In this document: positions 1-11,491 of the stretch, one piece after another
Numbering within the stretch: the stretch's first letter is position 1
Layout of the letters: each line of letters begins with the position of its first letter
Assembly (NCBI RefSeq): GCF_042453785.1
Contig: NC_091673.1
Location: 12,185,501-12,249,500 of the forward strand
Source of the DNA: Malus domestica
Lineage: Eukaryota; Streptophyta; Magnoliopsida; Rosales; Rosaceae
Length of the DNA: 64,000 nt
Direction: 5' to 3'
Made by a program: the position numbers and the translations under genes
The notes under the pieces: generated by a model
Seen by the model: only the letters and a program-made list of their open reading frames with translations
What the model was told of the DNA's origin: nothing
Database searches by the model: none

Positions 1-47
1 AACCCATGAAGCAAAAATCTCTAGAGAGAGAGAGAAGAAGAGAGTAC

Positions 48-222
48 CTTCATAGAGGCAAGTTCTGAGCATCCTCTCCAAGATCATAAGGCAAGTAGGA
101 TCATCGTCGACCACCAGGACTCTTAGTCCCGCGGGAAACTGGTCAGAGACCACATCCCCCGATTTCCAAGTTCCACTCGAACTAGCCGTTGACATCAATC
201 CCATGCCGTTGCTCAGATGCAT
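48..222 (-). CDS. Type-B two-component response regulator (ARR1/ARR2/ARR12-like), first coding exon only
   Basis: Reading the minus strand from the ATG at 222 gives 58 codons plus one base, then a GT donor at 47-46. The protein starts [17 protein letters not shown] and continues into [19 protein letters not shown] and [12 protein letters not shown]. This is the start of the receiver domain of plant type-B response regulators, with the acidic DDD pocket. In the family, a phosphorelay from histidine kinases via HPt proteins phosphorylates a later Asp, and a GARP DNA-binding domain then activates cytokinin-response genes in the nucleus. The phosphorylated Asp, GARP domain and remaining exons lie beyond the window edge. 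The first ATG is chosen because it lies in the same frame as the receiver; a second in-frame ATG lies six codons on. The member cannot be named from this exon. Confidence 0.93.
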
Positions 223-1730
223 AGCTTCAAAACACCTAAATCTCGGAAGCCGAATAAACAGCAAGAAGTGTATATATCTAAAAATCCCCCAACCAGATAA
301 CCCGAATTACAAGCTGAAGTTCCGGTTTTGATTCATACCCAATTCAAATTTCAAAGAATCCAGTTGAGCAAAAGCAACAGAATTGAAAAAGATTATTGAT
401 TTTCTGCTCATAAATTTTTTATTTTATATATACATATGTGTGTGTATATATATATTCTTCAGATTGAAGTTGAAAGAGTTGGACTTGTCTCTCTCGGCTT
501 CCAAGCTCAAATTGTCTGTGTCTTATGGGTTTTATTTAAGATTTTAATTATTTATTTGCTAACTTATTTTAATAATTGAATATTTTATTCAGATGTGGGT
601 CACTCCTGAAGGGAAGAGTGGATCCAGCTCATATACAAATATAAATAAATAATTAATTAATTAACTTGATTAACTGACAAGATCCTTCCTTAATTCACTC
701 ACAAATAATGCTTGGTCTGGTTTTTTACCCTTTTACTACTTACCATTTGTGTTAATCTTTTCCTTTTTATTTCTGGTATTTACCTTCCCATTTTTTCTGT
801 TTGCTGTTTTTACTGCAACAGAAATTGAGTGGTTAAGGTTTGACCTTTCCAATTATCAAATGGTTGGACCAAAGTCAAATCATTTAATCTTAATATTTAA
901 ATTTAAACATGATTACAGAAAATAAATTGTATTTGAATTTACTAATTTGCTTATGCAGCCCATGTGTTAAAGAAAAATAATAAAGCCCTCCAAATTTTGA
1001 TTTACCTTAATGTTTTGGATTAAAACAATTTTATTTTTGCATTGTTAATTTTCTTTTTATAGCCAACTGCATAATATACGTTGGGATTTTATTTTGTGTC
1101 TGAATTTTGGGTCGCTGGCGCTCTATCATTAGAAAAGGTAAAAATACAAACAATTTTCTTTTAAAGAAAATACTTACGACATGAGGAAGTTTTATTGACT
1201 CAAAAAAATAACTACAACGTCTTGAATGTAAAGCATAATTCTGACCAAATAAATTCTCAAAACAAGGAGTCGTACATAAACATAGGGACACTTAAGACAG
1301 CCTTAAGTGCATATATAAGTACAAAAACGAAAAAAAAAAAAAAAAAACTGTTATCATGGAGGTGGTATTTGGATGGATTGATGTTTTACACCAACATGAT
1401 ATTCGTTTGTTCAAAACTTGGAAACCATGTTGCCAAAGTAAACAACCACTTCCATGTATTGTGGGCGTGGTTTTGGTTTTCCACTTTCAAAGTCATCAAT
1501 AGATTAGTTGTCATACAAACAACTTCTAAATTCAGAGTCAAATTTCGGTAGATTACCTGATTAGGTTAGTTCTTATATTAATTAGAACTAGGGTGAATAC
1601 CGAATTAAGGACTAGGCTAAAATAATAATAATAATAAATTTTGTTAAATAATACTTAAATAAATAAAATAACATGCTCGCACAATCCTATTGAGAAAATC
1701 TTCAAATTTAAGGGAAAAAAAGGAAATGTC
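223..1730. other. Upstream region of the response-regulator gene; no gene seen
   Basis: The sequence is AT-rich. An alternating TA/TG stretch at about 420-455 could serve as the TATA region of the minus-strand gene, but I cannot fix a start site. The rest holds A/T runs and no supported coding sequence. Confidence 0.5.
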
Positions 1731-1734
1731 ATTT

Positions 1735-2034
1735 AGGACTAAGGTCTAGTATATTCATCTTTCTTTGTAAGTGAGATGTCTTAGGTTCGATTATTGCCAA
1801 AGGCGAATTTGAACCACATTATTGCTAACACATTGTCAAGCTAAGCCTACTCTCTCATTTTAGTATAGATAATATCGCTCGTTAAAAGAAAGGACAAAAG
1901 GAAAGACCACTTAGTATTACAGTCTACTAGTATTTTTCTTTACTTGTAAATAAGAGGTTTTAGATTCGATTCTCGCCAAAGGTAAATTTGAACCACATTA
2001 TTGTTAATCTATTGGAAGGCTAAGCATGTCCCTC
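1735..2034 (+). repeat. Two tandem copies of a tRNA-like SINE-type repeat
   Basis: Two related copies (about 1735-1862 and 1905-2034) carry the sequence TTAGGTTCGATT or TTAGATTCGATTCTCGCC, which resembles a pol III B box. It is followed by GAACCACATTATTG and a shared tail ending in CTAAGC. The same repeat occurs in reverse orientation near 55.8 and 58.9 kb, and in part near 62.9 kb. The tRNA-related origin is inferred from the B-box match only. Confidence 0.55.
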
Positions 2035-2044
2035 CCTTCTTTTA

Positions 2045-2192
2045 GGGATGTGATATCCACACACCCCTTTTTACTTCTCTCACACCCTTTTAATTTTCGG
2101 CCGTCGGATCAGATGAATTGAAGAATATCAAAGAACATAAATTAATAAGGGGTGTTAGAGAAGTAAAAAGAGGTGTGTGGATAGCACACCCC
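2045..2192. mobile_element. 148-bp MITE with about 50-bp terminal inverted repeats and a 9-bp target duplication
   Basis: The left end GGGATGTGATATCCACACAC mirrors the right end, whose reverse complement starts GGGGTGTGCTATCCACACAC. The inverted repeats meet near 2098 and 2140. The direct repeat CTTCTTTTA flanks the element at 2036-2044 and 2193-2201. A 9-bp duplication suggests a Mutator-like origin. It lies at the tail of the preceding SINE-like repeat. It has no coding capacity. Confidence 0.8.
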
Positions 2193-2282
2193 CTTCTTTT
2201 AATGTAGATAAAAGATGGACAAAAGGAAAGAGAAAAAAAGGCAAATAATATTATGGTCCAAATCTATGAATCCAAATCATCG

Positions 2283-2466
2283 TCGGATCCTCTTTGTGAG
2301 GATTATAGGAATCTGTGAATCGTGTCCGTTTATCGTATATCGTTGGGTCAGAAATCATTTTAAATATTTTTATTTAAAATTAAATATAAACAGTATTTGA
2401 TAAAAACTAACAGCATAATATATGATAAATAAACACGATTCGTAGATTATTCCCAAAAGGATCCGG
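2283..2466. mobile_element. GGATCC-type palindromic MITE, copy 1
   Basis: The inverted ends CGGATCCTCTTTGTGAGGAT and (right, reverse complement) CCGGATCCTTTTGGGAAT enclose an AT-rich core that is itself nearly palindromic, around TTTAAATATTTTTATTTAAA. A second copy lies at 5831-6023. It is non-coding, and no clear target duplication was identified. Confidence 0.7.
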
Positions 2467-5400
2467 AGCAAATCTATTCCCCGTAACGTAGTACAGAACG
2501 GAACAGAAAAAGTATTGTGGAACCCCGTTGAATGACTGTTGTTGCTTTTCTCAAAAAGCTGCTCCGTTGAGCTGAGTTTTTTTTTAGTTTTTACTTCACT
2601 TTTATACCTCCGTTGAGTTAACCGGTGCAATTCTCTGCTGCGCTGTGCTGTTGCTGTTGCTGTCGATGTCCAGCTTTTACTTTCCAACAGTTACCACATT
2701 CTCAACTCATTTCCCCGTGTCGACAAGTGTCATTGGGTGCCATTTATTAGGATAAGGCATCCTTGGCCTATGTTGTTTGCTCTCTCATTTCCTAGTCACC
2801 ACTCATCCTTCCCCCCCTGCACTCGCAGACTTGCAGTTGCAGATGCAATGCTTTTGAGTTTTGGTGGTGTGGTGTGTTGTGTTTGCGTGTTTTCTTTTAA
2901 AACCTAATTACTTTATTTGTTCTGATATCTTATTTAATTTGAATATGGTAATGTTTGTAGCAACCGTATTAGTATATAATGTTAAAATGTGTGATCATCA
3001 ATCAAAAACATTAGTTGACAAGGTAGTGCGGTACTAGGATGTGTGTGTAATACGTGTTGTTAGACTGATGTGTTGATTTTATTACATGCCAGATATCTAA
3101 TAAGACAAACATTATTGACTACTCGCTTCTTAACAAACAATCATTCTTATTATTACAACAAGGAGCCTCGCAAGGTATTTCCTCGTTGGAGTACAAGACT
3201 TTAAGGTAGATCTCGAATATATGCAATCATTTGTATATCAATCATATTTGGCCCATGTGTAAAAGTCTAACGACCGTACATGCTCATTTGATATGTGTTT
3301 GCTACGTGTTTCACTTGGGTATCTTTACACGTGAGGATGGTTGAGCGATGTCTTACATCGGAAAGTTAAGTGAGATTTGCATGTCCTTATAACCTTATAC
3401 CGCATTTATTTTGAGGTGGAACATTCATTTCCTTCAACCATACGTCCTCATTAACATTATCTCAAATAGTGGCATTTTTTTATTCTTGTATAAGTGATAC
3501 CGGAGGAAAAATTGAATCTATGACGTCCTATAAAGACTTGGAGCTTCATCGTTGGATTAAATCGAACGGAAGTAATCACAATTACCTTAGACCATAGAAT
3601 CAGTAAACTAAACCAATATATATTATTCCCTTAGACTATAAACTATAAAATAAGAAATAGGATTGCTTTCCCACTCCTCGAGCAAGAAAAGCTGTAACAG
3701 CCATGCTAAAGCAACCAAGCATATCCTGAAATCGTATATTCCCTGTAAGTCTCTAGTAACTAGCCTTTTCTTTTTTACGATGAACAAATGCTAACCCGTC
3801 ACAGAAAAAAACCGTGTAAATTTGTGACCTAAACACCCACTCTTCCTCCTCCGGCCCCAAGATAAACCAGCAAATTAAACCTCTGCGTCTGCGAATGTGG
3901 TTGCTTTTTATGCTTTAAGCTCTGGCTTTTCTGGGCTTTCCCACATAGATTTAAATCTATAAAGTTGATGATTTTATAATTATTATTTATTGTTTCTTGT
4001 TCTAGCTTTTCATGGGTTTAGTAATTTAGGGTTGCTTTTAACGCAAAAAAATGGAATAATATTTGTGTGTAAACCCGAGCTTGATTTCACGCGCGCCCAT
4101 TAAACTATATGGAAATGCAAATGCAAATGCACTGCAGTGGTGCGGTGGTCGTGGTGGCTCCCTTGGGCCTTGGGTAGGTTTCAGGTGATTGGAGCTGCTA
4201 CTGTTGCATTTCCATGTGGCACATCGTGGAAGTTGGAGAAAAGGTCCAAAGCCACGTTTGCTAACTTTCCCCCATCTCCTTCAGCAATTGCCACTTAAAT
4301 CATGTGTGTCATCTCCCCAAGTCCCAAGCAGGCAATGCAAACACCCTCTCAAAACTCACTTTTCAGACCAACACTACAACATGAATGATAGTAGTCTCAG
4401 TTTTGATCTGCATGCGCCTTGTGAATATATGTACTTGTGATCTTGACAGAGTTTTCACCTTCATTGGTTTTTACTTTTGGATGTGAAAACCAAAAATGAA
4501 AGAAACAATTCAATTTTTATTTGAATTGTATGTCAGTGTCAGTCGTTCATGTTTGCAAGTGAGTCCTACAATATATGACAAGCTCACGGTCACTTGCGTC
4601 CATAGAATTGTAGCATTCTCTTGTTTTTTGTTTTTCAGAGTACTTCCTTTTATATGTTTTGGGTGAAACACTTCATTCTAGTAGTCGTTGACACATGCAT
4701 ATGATTTTAAGAGATTGATGTGTATGAGTTTTATTGAAAAATAAAAGTTTTAAGGTAAATTCAAAATTCCATACGCTCAAATGTATTTTTCCCTCGTAAT
4801 GAGGCATTATAGAAAGAAAAATGATAAACACCTCTTTCAGCCTCTTAGACATCATGTTTAATCTTGTTTGTTGTTTTTTTATTCAATTCGATGACTATAA
4901 TAATTAGGAGTGTAAAGCTAAAAGGGGTGTATGACAATCACCACTCTTATAAGAAAGCATTATACAAGGGTAACTCAAAACACGAAATAATTAAATTAAT
5001 TGAATAAACAAACCCAAATCTATGATAACGACTTATAGAATAAGTTCACTGCAACAATAGTGTGATGTTCTATGTAAGTTGCTCTTTGAACCCACAAGAA
5101 AACTTAACTCTTATTTCCTCATATAGACTAATTTAGAAAATAACTTACCAAATAGCACAAAAATCCTAATTTACTCAATCTCGTAAACTATTTTTTTTTT
5201 TTTTGAGAGATTTTCTATTTTATTATTCTCAAATAGCTTTCCTAATCTGTAGATGACGCTTTATAGCAGTGGCGTAAAACAATAATATAACTTTCATAAT
5301 ACATCAATAGCTCACAGTCGCATGTGCGTGCAAGGGATTGTTGGTAACATTTCTCGTTTTGGATCCTTCACCCTACTTCCTTTTGCATGTTTTTGGTGCC

Positions 5401-5830
5401 ATTGTTTTATATTCCATGGGTTGTTAACAATCATTGTCAAATTTTTGTTTCCCCTTGACAAAGAGGCTTGCACCTCACTTGCCCATTATCTCACATGTTC
5501 TCTTGTTGCTACATTAACATCACTTGCATGTAATCACTATCAAAATCACTTGTGGGCATGCTTTTCCCATCATTATTTGCACCATTTTGTTGCTCTCTTT
5601 TTACCACTTTTAAGTTGATTGTTGACAAAGTAAAAACAAATTATGCATGCATGTTCTCAATTCGATTACCCAATCAAAATGTTTTACATTTTCTCGAGGG
5701 TCTTACCCTTTTTTTAATCGTTTCATATTGGAATATTTTAATCCAAAATTTTACAGCAAGATCCAGCTAAGCTGTGCTACCAAGTACCAGCAATGATGAT
5801 GAACAACAAATCAAAGGAATGAATGTGGAT
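2467..5830. other. Long stretch without a supported gene
   Basis: Short open frames occur but show no recognisable domain or splice structure. Around 3330-3430 there is a segment resembling the LTR-like sequence at 55.16-55.46 kb (a CACATCGG-like motif, then a TTATAA and 'GGTGGAAC' stretch). The rest is AT-rich with scattered CT-rich tracts. Confidence 0.45.
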
Positions 5831-6023
5831 CCGGATCCTCTTTGTGAGAATATGACAATTTTCAAATCGTGTCTGTTTATCGTATATCATGTGACTATAA
5901 ATTATTTTAAATATTTTTATTTTAAATTAAATACGATTAGTATTTAACGAAAATAAACCGTACAAATATACGATGAACAGACATAATTTGAGGATCTTGA
6001 AGATCCTCACAAAAAGGATCCGA
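5831..6023. mobile_element. GGATCC-type palindromic MITE, copy 2
   Basis: The element runs from CCGGATCCTCTTTGTGAGAA to a right end with CTCACAAAAAGGATCC. It shares the internal TTTATCGTATATC and TTTTAAATATTTTTATTT segments with the copy at 2283-2466. It borders a GC-rich segment on its right. Confidence 0.72.
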
Positions 6024-6430
6024 AGAGGAAATCAAAGACCCACTCTGGTCGGGCCCATGGCCCACTCTGCGCTCATCCACGTCATCAGCGACGAAGGCAA
6101 CGCGGACGTGACGTGCTCTGCGGTGCTCGACCCGGGAAAGGACGGACACGTGGTGAAGGATGCAACCAGAGGGCCCCACCGGATTGTGAGGGATGAAGGA
6201 CGGATGCGTTTGTGGAAAAACTGGGCCAACGCGGGAAGGGCATTGGGGCTGGGCCCCCACTACACGACCCTCATCGGTGCTTTTAAAAAGAATAGTGGGC
6301 CCCCAGCGGTAACGTACGTGCGCCTCTCTTACACGTCCCTATCGCTGCTCATCACTGGGGACGCAAAATTGAGGAAGCTCGAGGACAATATTTGTTCTTT
6401 ATGTGAGGGGAAAAATTTTCAGTCTATGTG
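6024..6430. promoter_or_regulatory. GC-rich segment with seven ACGT cores
   Basis: This is markedly more GC-rich than its AT-rich surroundings. ACGT occurs at 6079, 6106, 6111, 6148, 6312, 6316 and 6333, including GACACGTGG, a G-box context for bZIP and bHLH factors. Open frames run through both strands (about 5973-6431 plus and 5937-6260 minus), but neither product resembles a family I know, and the plus frame starts inside the adjacent MITE. A promoter or CpG-rich regulatory remnant seems more likely than a gene. That is inference. Confidence 0.35.
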
Positions 6431-7690
6431 AGCATATATTTCTCTCTGACTGTGATATATTAATTAGTGAGTAATTTTTTTTGTAAACACTTAATTAATT
6501 AATGGGTAGTTTTGCTTGGAACGTAGTAGACGAAAGATGGGTGTAGCGACATGCATCATGCATATGTCTTTTGAATGTAGTTTACTTCTGGGAATACCAA
6601 GTGGTAGACTTTGATTTAGGGGAAATTAAGTTCTCATCTCTAATTTTGCTACTCTATTGATTAAAATTTTATTTTTTTTCAATTTTTGATCAATGTTATT
6701 GGGTATTAATAATATCATTAATTATTTCAATAATAAATATTTTTACCTAAAAATATTCATTTAGTGTTAAAAATGCTACAATTATTATATTTATATTTAT
6801 GTTTAAAATTTTTATCATATATTTTTATTTTTAGTTTGTACCCATTTTTAATTTGCAAACCTTTTTTAATTTGTATCAATTTTCTTTTTAGTTTTAATTT
6901 GTACTCATATATTAATTTCTTTTTGTGCCCATATTTTTTAAAGTTTTATTTGTATGTGTACTCATGTGTTTACCATCACGTGATATTGTATAATTAATCA
7001 ATGATAAAAAAAATTACATATGATATATTTATGTTTTATGGCTAAACTTTGTATCATATATTTATATTTTTAGTTTGTACCCACTTTTAATTTGCAACCT
7101 TTTTTTTAAATTTGTAGTATTTTATTTTTAGTTTGAATTTGTACCCATGTATTAATTTATTTTTGTGCCCATATTTTTTAAAAATTTCATTAGTACTCAT
7201 ATTTTTTTAATCTTTTATTTGTACCTTAATTTATTTATAATGTACCCATTTTTCTTTATTAATGTACCACTTTATTATATGTGAAATGTACCAATTATTT
7301 TAACACCATGCATACATTCTTTTGCCATTTATTATTTCTTATTGTTACATAGTTTTTATCCATTTATTCAATTCAAATGTTTGAATTTTTTTATTGTAGC
7401 CATTTCTAATAGGATTATAATGAGGGATTTTAAATTTATAGGATTATAAATCTCATAAAATATCAAACAATTAATGTCAAAACTATAAAAATATAAATAT
7501 AAATAGTAATATAATGAGGTGTACAAAGTCAAGGAACTTTGATCAAACTTTGAATACAATTAAGGTTTTAATCAAATAATGTTAGAGACTAAAGACCGCA
7601 TCCAAAGTATACCCTTTGATTTATCTCTCAAATTTACATAATCGGTTTCAATTCCATCACCTGTCTCTAAATACAAAAAGAATGAATTTA
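6431..7690. repeat. AT-rich region with a duplicated TTTGTACCCA-type block
   Basis: Two direct copies (about 6793-6975 and 7033-7200) share TTTTAGTTTGTACCCA, TTTTTAATTTGCAA, GTACTCAT or GTACCCATGTATTAATTT, and TTTTGTGCCCATATTTTTTA. Further GTACC-containing fragments follow to about 7290. No coding potential is seen. It looks like the decayed interior of a non-autonomous transposon. Confidence 0.5.
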
Positions 7691-8235
7691 TGAAGTACTC
7701 AAATAGGGTTTAGAACCACCCTTATTGCCACTCTACAGAACCATACATAGATTTTCACCTCATACATCTCCTCGTTTAATTCTTTTGAGGTCAATGAAAC
7801 CTTTTCCTCTTTCGAGAATCTCTTTCTCCAATGTCTCTCCCGTGTGGCGAAGTGGGGGCATAAAAAAGGAAAGAGAGGGATGAGGTTTCTCTCGCTTTTG
7901 GCATAACGGCCCTTTGCGGAAGGCCTACACAGCGGGCTTACTGGATTAAAAGGATTAGTGCAGCGTTCATGGCAATATAACAACATTCCATTGGAAACCA
8001 TAAAGAAGGATTTATTCAAGGGGAAAATGAGAGAGATTTTGTTCCACCACAGAGAATTATCTTCTTTCTGCATTTAAAGAATTTACATGATATATCAGAA
8101 CAATCATTTTTAGGATTTAACGATTCCTAATAGAATAAACTGCAACTGGGGGACTTATACTGATGCTTTTGGTTTTGAGCTGACAAGGTAAACAACTGGC
8201 TCCGAATTGGTTCTTAAACCACCTATGCCTCTATT
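7691..8235. other. Stretch without a supported gene
   Basis: A minus-strand open frame of 124 codons (7699-8073) begins [19 protein letters not shown]. It has no recognisable domain, and I do not call it a gene. Confidence 0.3.
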
Positions 8236-8236
8236 G

Positions 8237-8367
8237 CCTCTGCTTCTTTAGTAGGCAATCAAAATATTTTCTATCCGTATTTTTACCCAATCATGGGTTA
8301 TTATATTTTGATTGTCTCTGCTTCTTTAGTAAGCAATCAAAATATAATTACCCATGATTGGGTAAAT
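8237..8367. repeat. Short direct and inverted repeat cluster
   Basis: CTCTGCTTCTTTAGTA followed by GGCAATCAAAATAT or AGCAATCAAAATAT occurs twice (about 8237 and 8313). In addition TTACCCAATCATGGGTTATT (8283 onward) is inverted at about 8347-8367, giving a possible hairpin directly left of the 8.36-kb element. Confidence 0.6.
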
Positions 8368-9726
8368 TACATAAAACTACCTCAACTATTAGTTCAGTCA
8401 CAGTTTCATACCCCATCTTTAAAAAAATTCAATGTCATACCTCATCTACGAATTTTTTACAAGTTCACACCTTCCATCAGTTTTCTGTCAATTTTTCTGT
8501 TAAATAGTGACGTGGCTTAAAAGATTAATAAAAAATTAAAAAATTAATTACATATTAAAAACTTTAAAAAAATTCATTTTTATTTATTTTTTGCATGGGG
8601 ACCCACCTCGTACCATTTCTTCCCCCTCCATTTCCTCCCCTACTTTTCTCTCTCGCCGTGCCCAGAACCCCCTAACCCACCTGGGTTTTTTCATCCGCCA
8701 TCCCCTTTCCTCATGTATTATTTATCCCTTTCTCCTTTTCACGCTGCAACAACAGCTTCGTCGGCCCCGACCTTAACCTTGGATCCCTTCACCATTTCAT
8801 CACCTTCACCCCCTAACCCGACCTCGTCAACCCCGTCTACACCCTCCCTCACCAGATCCCACCCATCTCGTATCCTTTGCGCCGATCACTACCTCCCTCC
8901 CTCCCCCTCGTGCTGATTACCCACCACACCCGCGCCATGCCATCGCTCGACTCCCTCCCTCCCTCCCTCTGTCCACACCGCCATCAACCGACTCCCTATT
9001 TGATTTTGACTCCGCCTTTACCAAATCGGGTCAACCGACCCTCTCTCTGCTATATTACCACTTCTGCCATCTTCCCCTACCCCTCTAAACCCTTAAATCT
9101 CTCTGCTCCAGTACGACGCGGAGGATGCCATGGCGATGATTGCACAGGTGGCCGGGTACGAGAAAAGTAAGGAGAGTTTCAGAGGGTTTCCGAGGTAAAG
9201 GTTTTGGTGAATTTGTTGGATGTGGCGAAGAGTGGATGCGAAAGAGGGCGTTGAGGGAGGTGAGGGAGAAGTGGGTACGCTGAGGGATGTGCCAGAGAAT
9301 GGCAGCAGGAAGTGGGATCTGGGTTTGGGATGGTATGGCAGCGAGGAGTGGGATATGGGTTTGGGATGGTATCTGGTTGACTTTGGGTTTGGGGAAGACG
9401 AGATAAGGAGGAAAGAGGGGGGATAAAGGGGGGTTATGGGTACGGCAAGATAGAGAAGTGGGGGAGGAAAGGGAGGGGGAAGAAAGGGTACTGGGGGTGG
9501 GTCCCCGTGCCAAAAAAAATTAAAAATGATTTTTTTTTTAGTTTTTTAATATTTAATTAATTTTTTTAAGCCACGTCACTCTTTAATGGAAAAATTGACA
9601 GAAAACTGACAGAAGGTATGAAATTGTAAAAAATTTGTAGTTGAGGTATGACATTGAAATTTTTTAAAGATAGGGTATGAAACTGTGACTGACCCAATAA
9701 TTGAGGTAATTTTATATAATTTATCC
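8360..9726. mobile_element. Mutator-like non-autonomous element, 1.37 kb, with terminal inverted repeats over 300 bp
   Basis: The left end GGGTAAATTACATAAAACTA is mirrored by the right end, whose reverse complement starts GGATAAATTATATAAAATTA. Inverted similarity continues through GTCACAGTTTCATACCC, TGACAGAAAACTGACAGAA (right arm, 9595 onward), the AAGCCACGTCAC motif and the pyrimidine-rich block beginning GGGGACCCACC, to about 8690 on the left and 9400 on the right. The flanks share ATGATT within a poor 9-bp duplication. The interior (about 8690-9400) is GC-rich, pyrimidine-rich on the left and purine-rich on the right, with no recognised protein. The long inverted repeats and GC-rich cargo fit a MULE of the Pack-MULE type; the source of the cargo is unknown. 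Confidence 0.75.
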
Positions 9727-11490
9727 TAAATGATTTTTGTTTATTTGTGTTGTAATTATAAAAAAAAACATCTTGGTTAGTTTTTACTTGTAATTCTTAC
9801 CCTGAAAAGTTAGGGGCACTCCACGTCCTTGAACTAATAACCATTTTTCGGCTAACCTAACCTCCTTTGTCTCTCGGAATCAACAAGAAGTAGTACATGA
9901 ATATTCACCTGTTGTCGAAGAAGAAGGTGCTCCAGTGGGATCCACACGGACAGAAACAATTAAGGTCCAGTAAAAGAGTGAGAAATAAACTTTGATTTTA
10001 AGATAGATCGATCCGACATGGTATCCATATTGTACAACTAGACATTGGTGATTAGAAAATACCTAAGGTTGTGATCTGAGTGTCCACCCACTGTACAGGA
10101 AAATGTATAGCCAAATTTTAGTTTTCAATTAGGGTAGCGATCGTAAAGGATCAAAGGGTCACAAGTGGGTTTGTTGTCCCGTCAATTTAATCTAATTTTG
10201 GTAACACTAGGAGTTTCAATAATTATACAAAAAAAAGAAAGATAGATGATGAGCACGTGGCAGCTGCTAGTCTCTGCTTCCTCCACTTTCCAAATTCTGG
10301 TGCAATCTCCACATGCACATGCAGGTATCCCAAAAAAATGTGTTATGAATGAAGCGAATCATGCGAAAACTACCTGTCATCGAAGCATATAAATCGACCT
10401 CTCACGGGCTCACACCATGCACACCTTTGCCAGGGTCGCAAGCAAAGGTAAGAGTGTAACTGTATAAGTAGCCAAGTAAGTCCATGATCGATCGAACCCC
10501 AAGTTGACTGTTTATAAATAGGGTTTGGTTCGCTGGAGGATATACAGCCACACTGTGCCATGGATTGAAATCCGATTATAATTACAAAGTGAAAAACCTT
10601 CCCACTCCACTTGTATCTAGTTTTACCGTCACCTCTCAAACGTTCTTTTTTCCAGAATATCTGAGACTGAGTGACATGAGTGACAACAACATATACTTAA
10701 AATATTGTTTATTTTTTTTGGAAACTTACTTGAATATTGTTAGACAATATAAATTTGAAATAACAATTAATCGTTGGAGTACTTTACATGGCTTGAGGAA
10801 CTCTAGAAGTTATAGGATCTTATCGTTAGGTACATAAGTGTATGGTCAAAGATTCATGGATATTACCGTCAAGAGTTTAGAGTCGATTGGGGCAACTGTC
10901 AAATTACATAGATATTGTCTAAACTTAATAAACTACGTACACGTACAACTTGATAGGTGTTGATTTTTATCACAAATCCTCCATGTAAGTAGAAGTAATA
11001 TTATAGCTCAGGCGGCTGCTTCCGTCTACTCTCCTTATGTCATTCGTTTACATCTTGATCTCGAAATGGATTCCTTTATAGTTTCCATCAATGATAAACT
11101 TGGCCTCTGATTGTGACTGTCTCTCTCCTATATTATACAACCGATTTTTTCTAGCAACTATTTCATAATTTTAGTAACGTAACTTAATCTACCATTACAA
11201 TATGCCATGTTTTTTTAAAAAGTAATCCACGCATCCAATTAAAACTTGTGACTTGATGAAATAGTTGCCATAGAAAATTTCTCATATTATGTACCGTTTT
11301 TCATCTTCCAATAGTATGCAAGCACATGGTGTAAATTAGATATTTAATTTCCTAGGATGAATGCACATGAACATGGTGTAACTGTAACATAAGTAGCACC
11401 TGCGAGATCCTACGTTCCACTTTCCACTGTGGATTTATTCACAAAATCGGTTAGAGGATTCGATCATCTTTGGCTCCCACTGGAAATTCA
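9727..11490. other. Gene-free stretch with an orphan promoter-like segment
   Basis: An ABRE/G-box GCACGTGGC lies near 10253-10261 and a TATA-like TTTATAAATAG near 10511-10521, but I find no convincing coding exon downstream. The remaining sequence is AT-rich. Confidence 0.35.
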
Positions 11491-11491
11491 A

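Noticed and set aside
5937-6431. Protein gene in the GC-rich segment (152-codon plus and 107-codon minus frames)
   Set aside because: Both frames run into the adjacent MITE, overlap each other and lack any known domain. GC-rich sequence favours long chance frames.
7699-8073. 124-codon minus-strand gene
   Set aside because: No homologue, domain, splice or promoter signal was recognised.
8591-9513. Pro/Ser-rich protein genes
   Set aside because: The frames at 8591-9170 and the reverse frame at 9085-9513 arise from the same pyrimidine-rich inverted repeat of the transposon. Low-complexity composition explains them.
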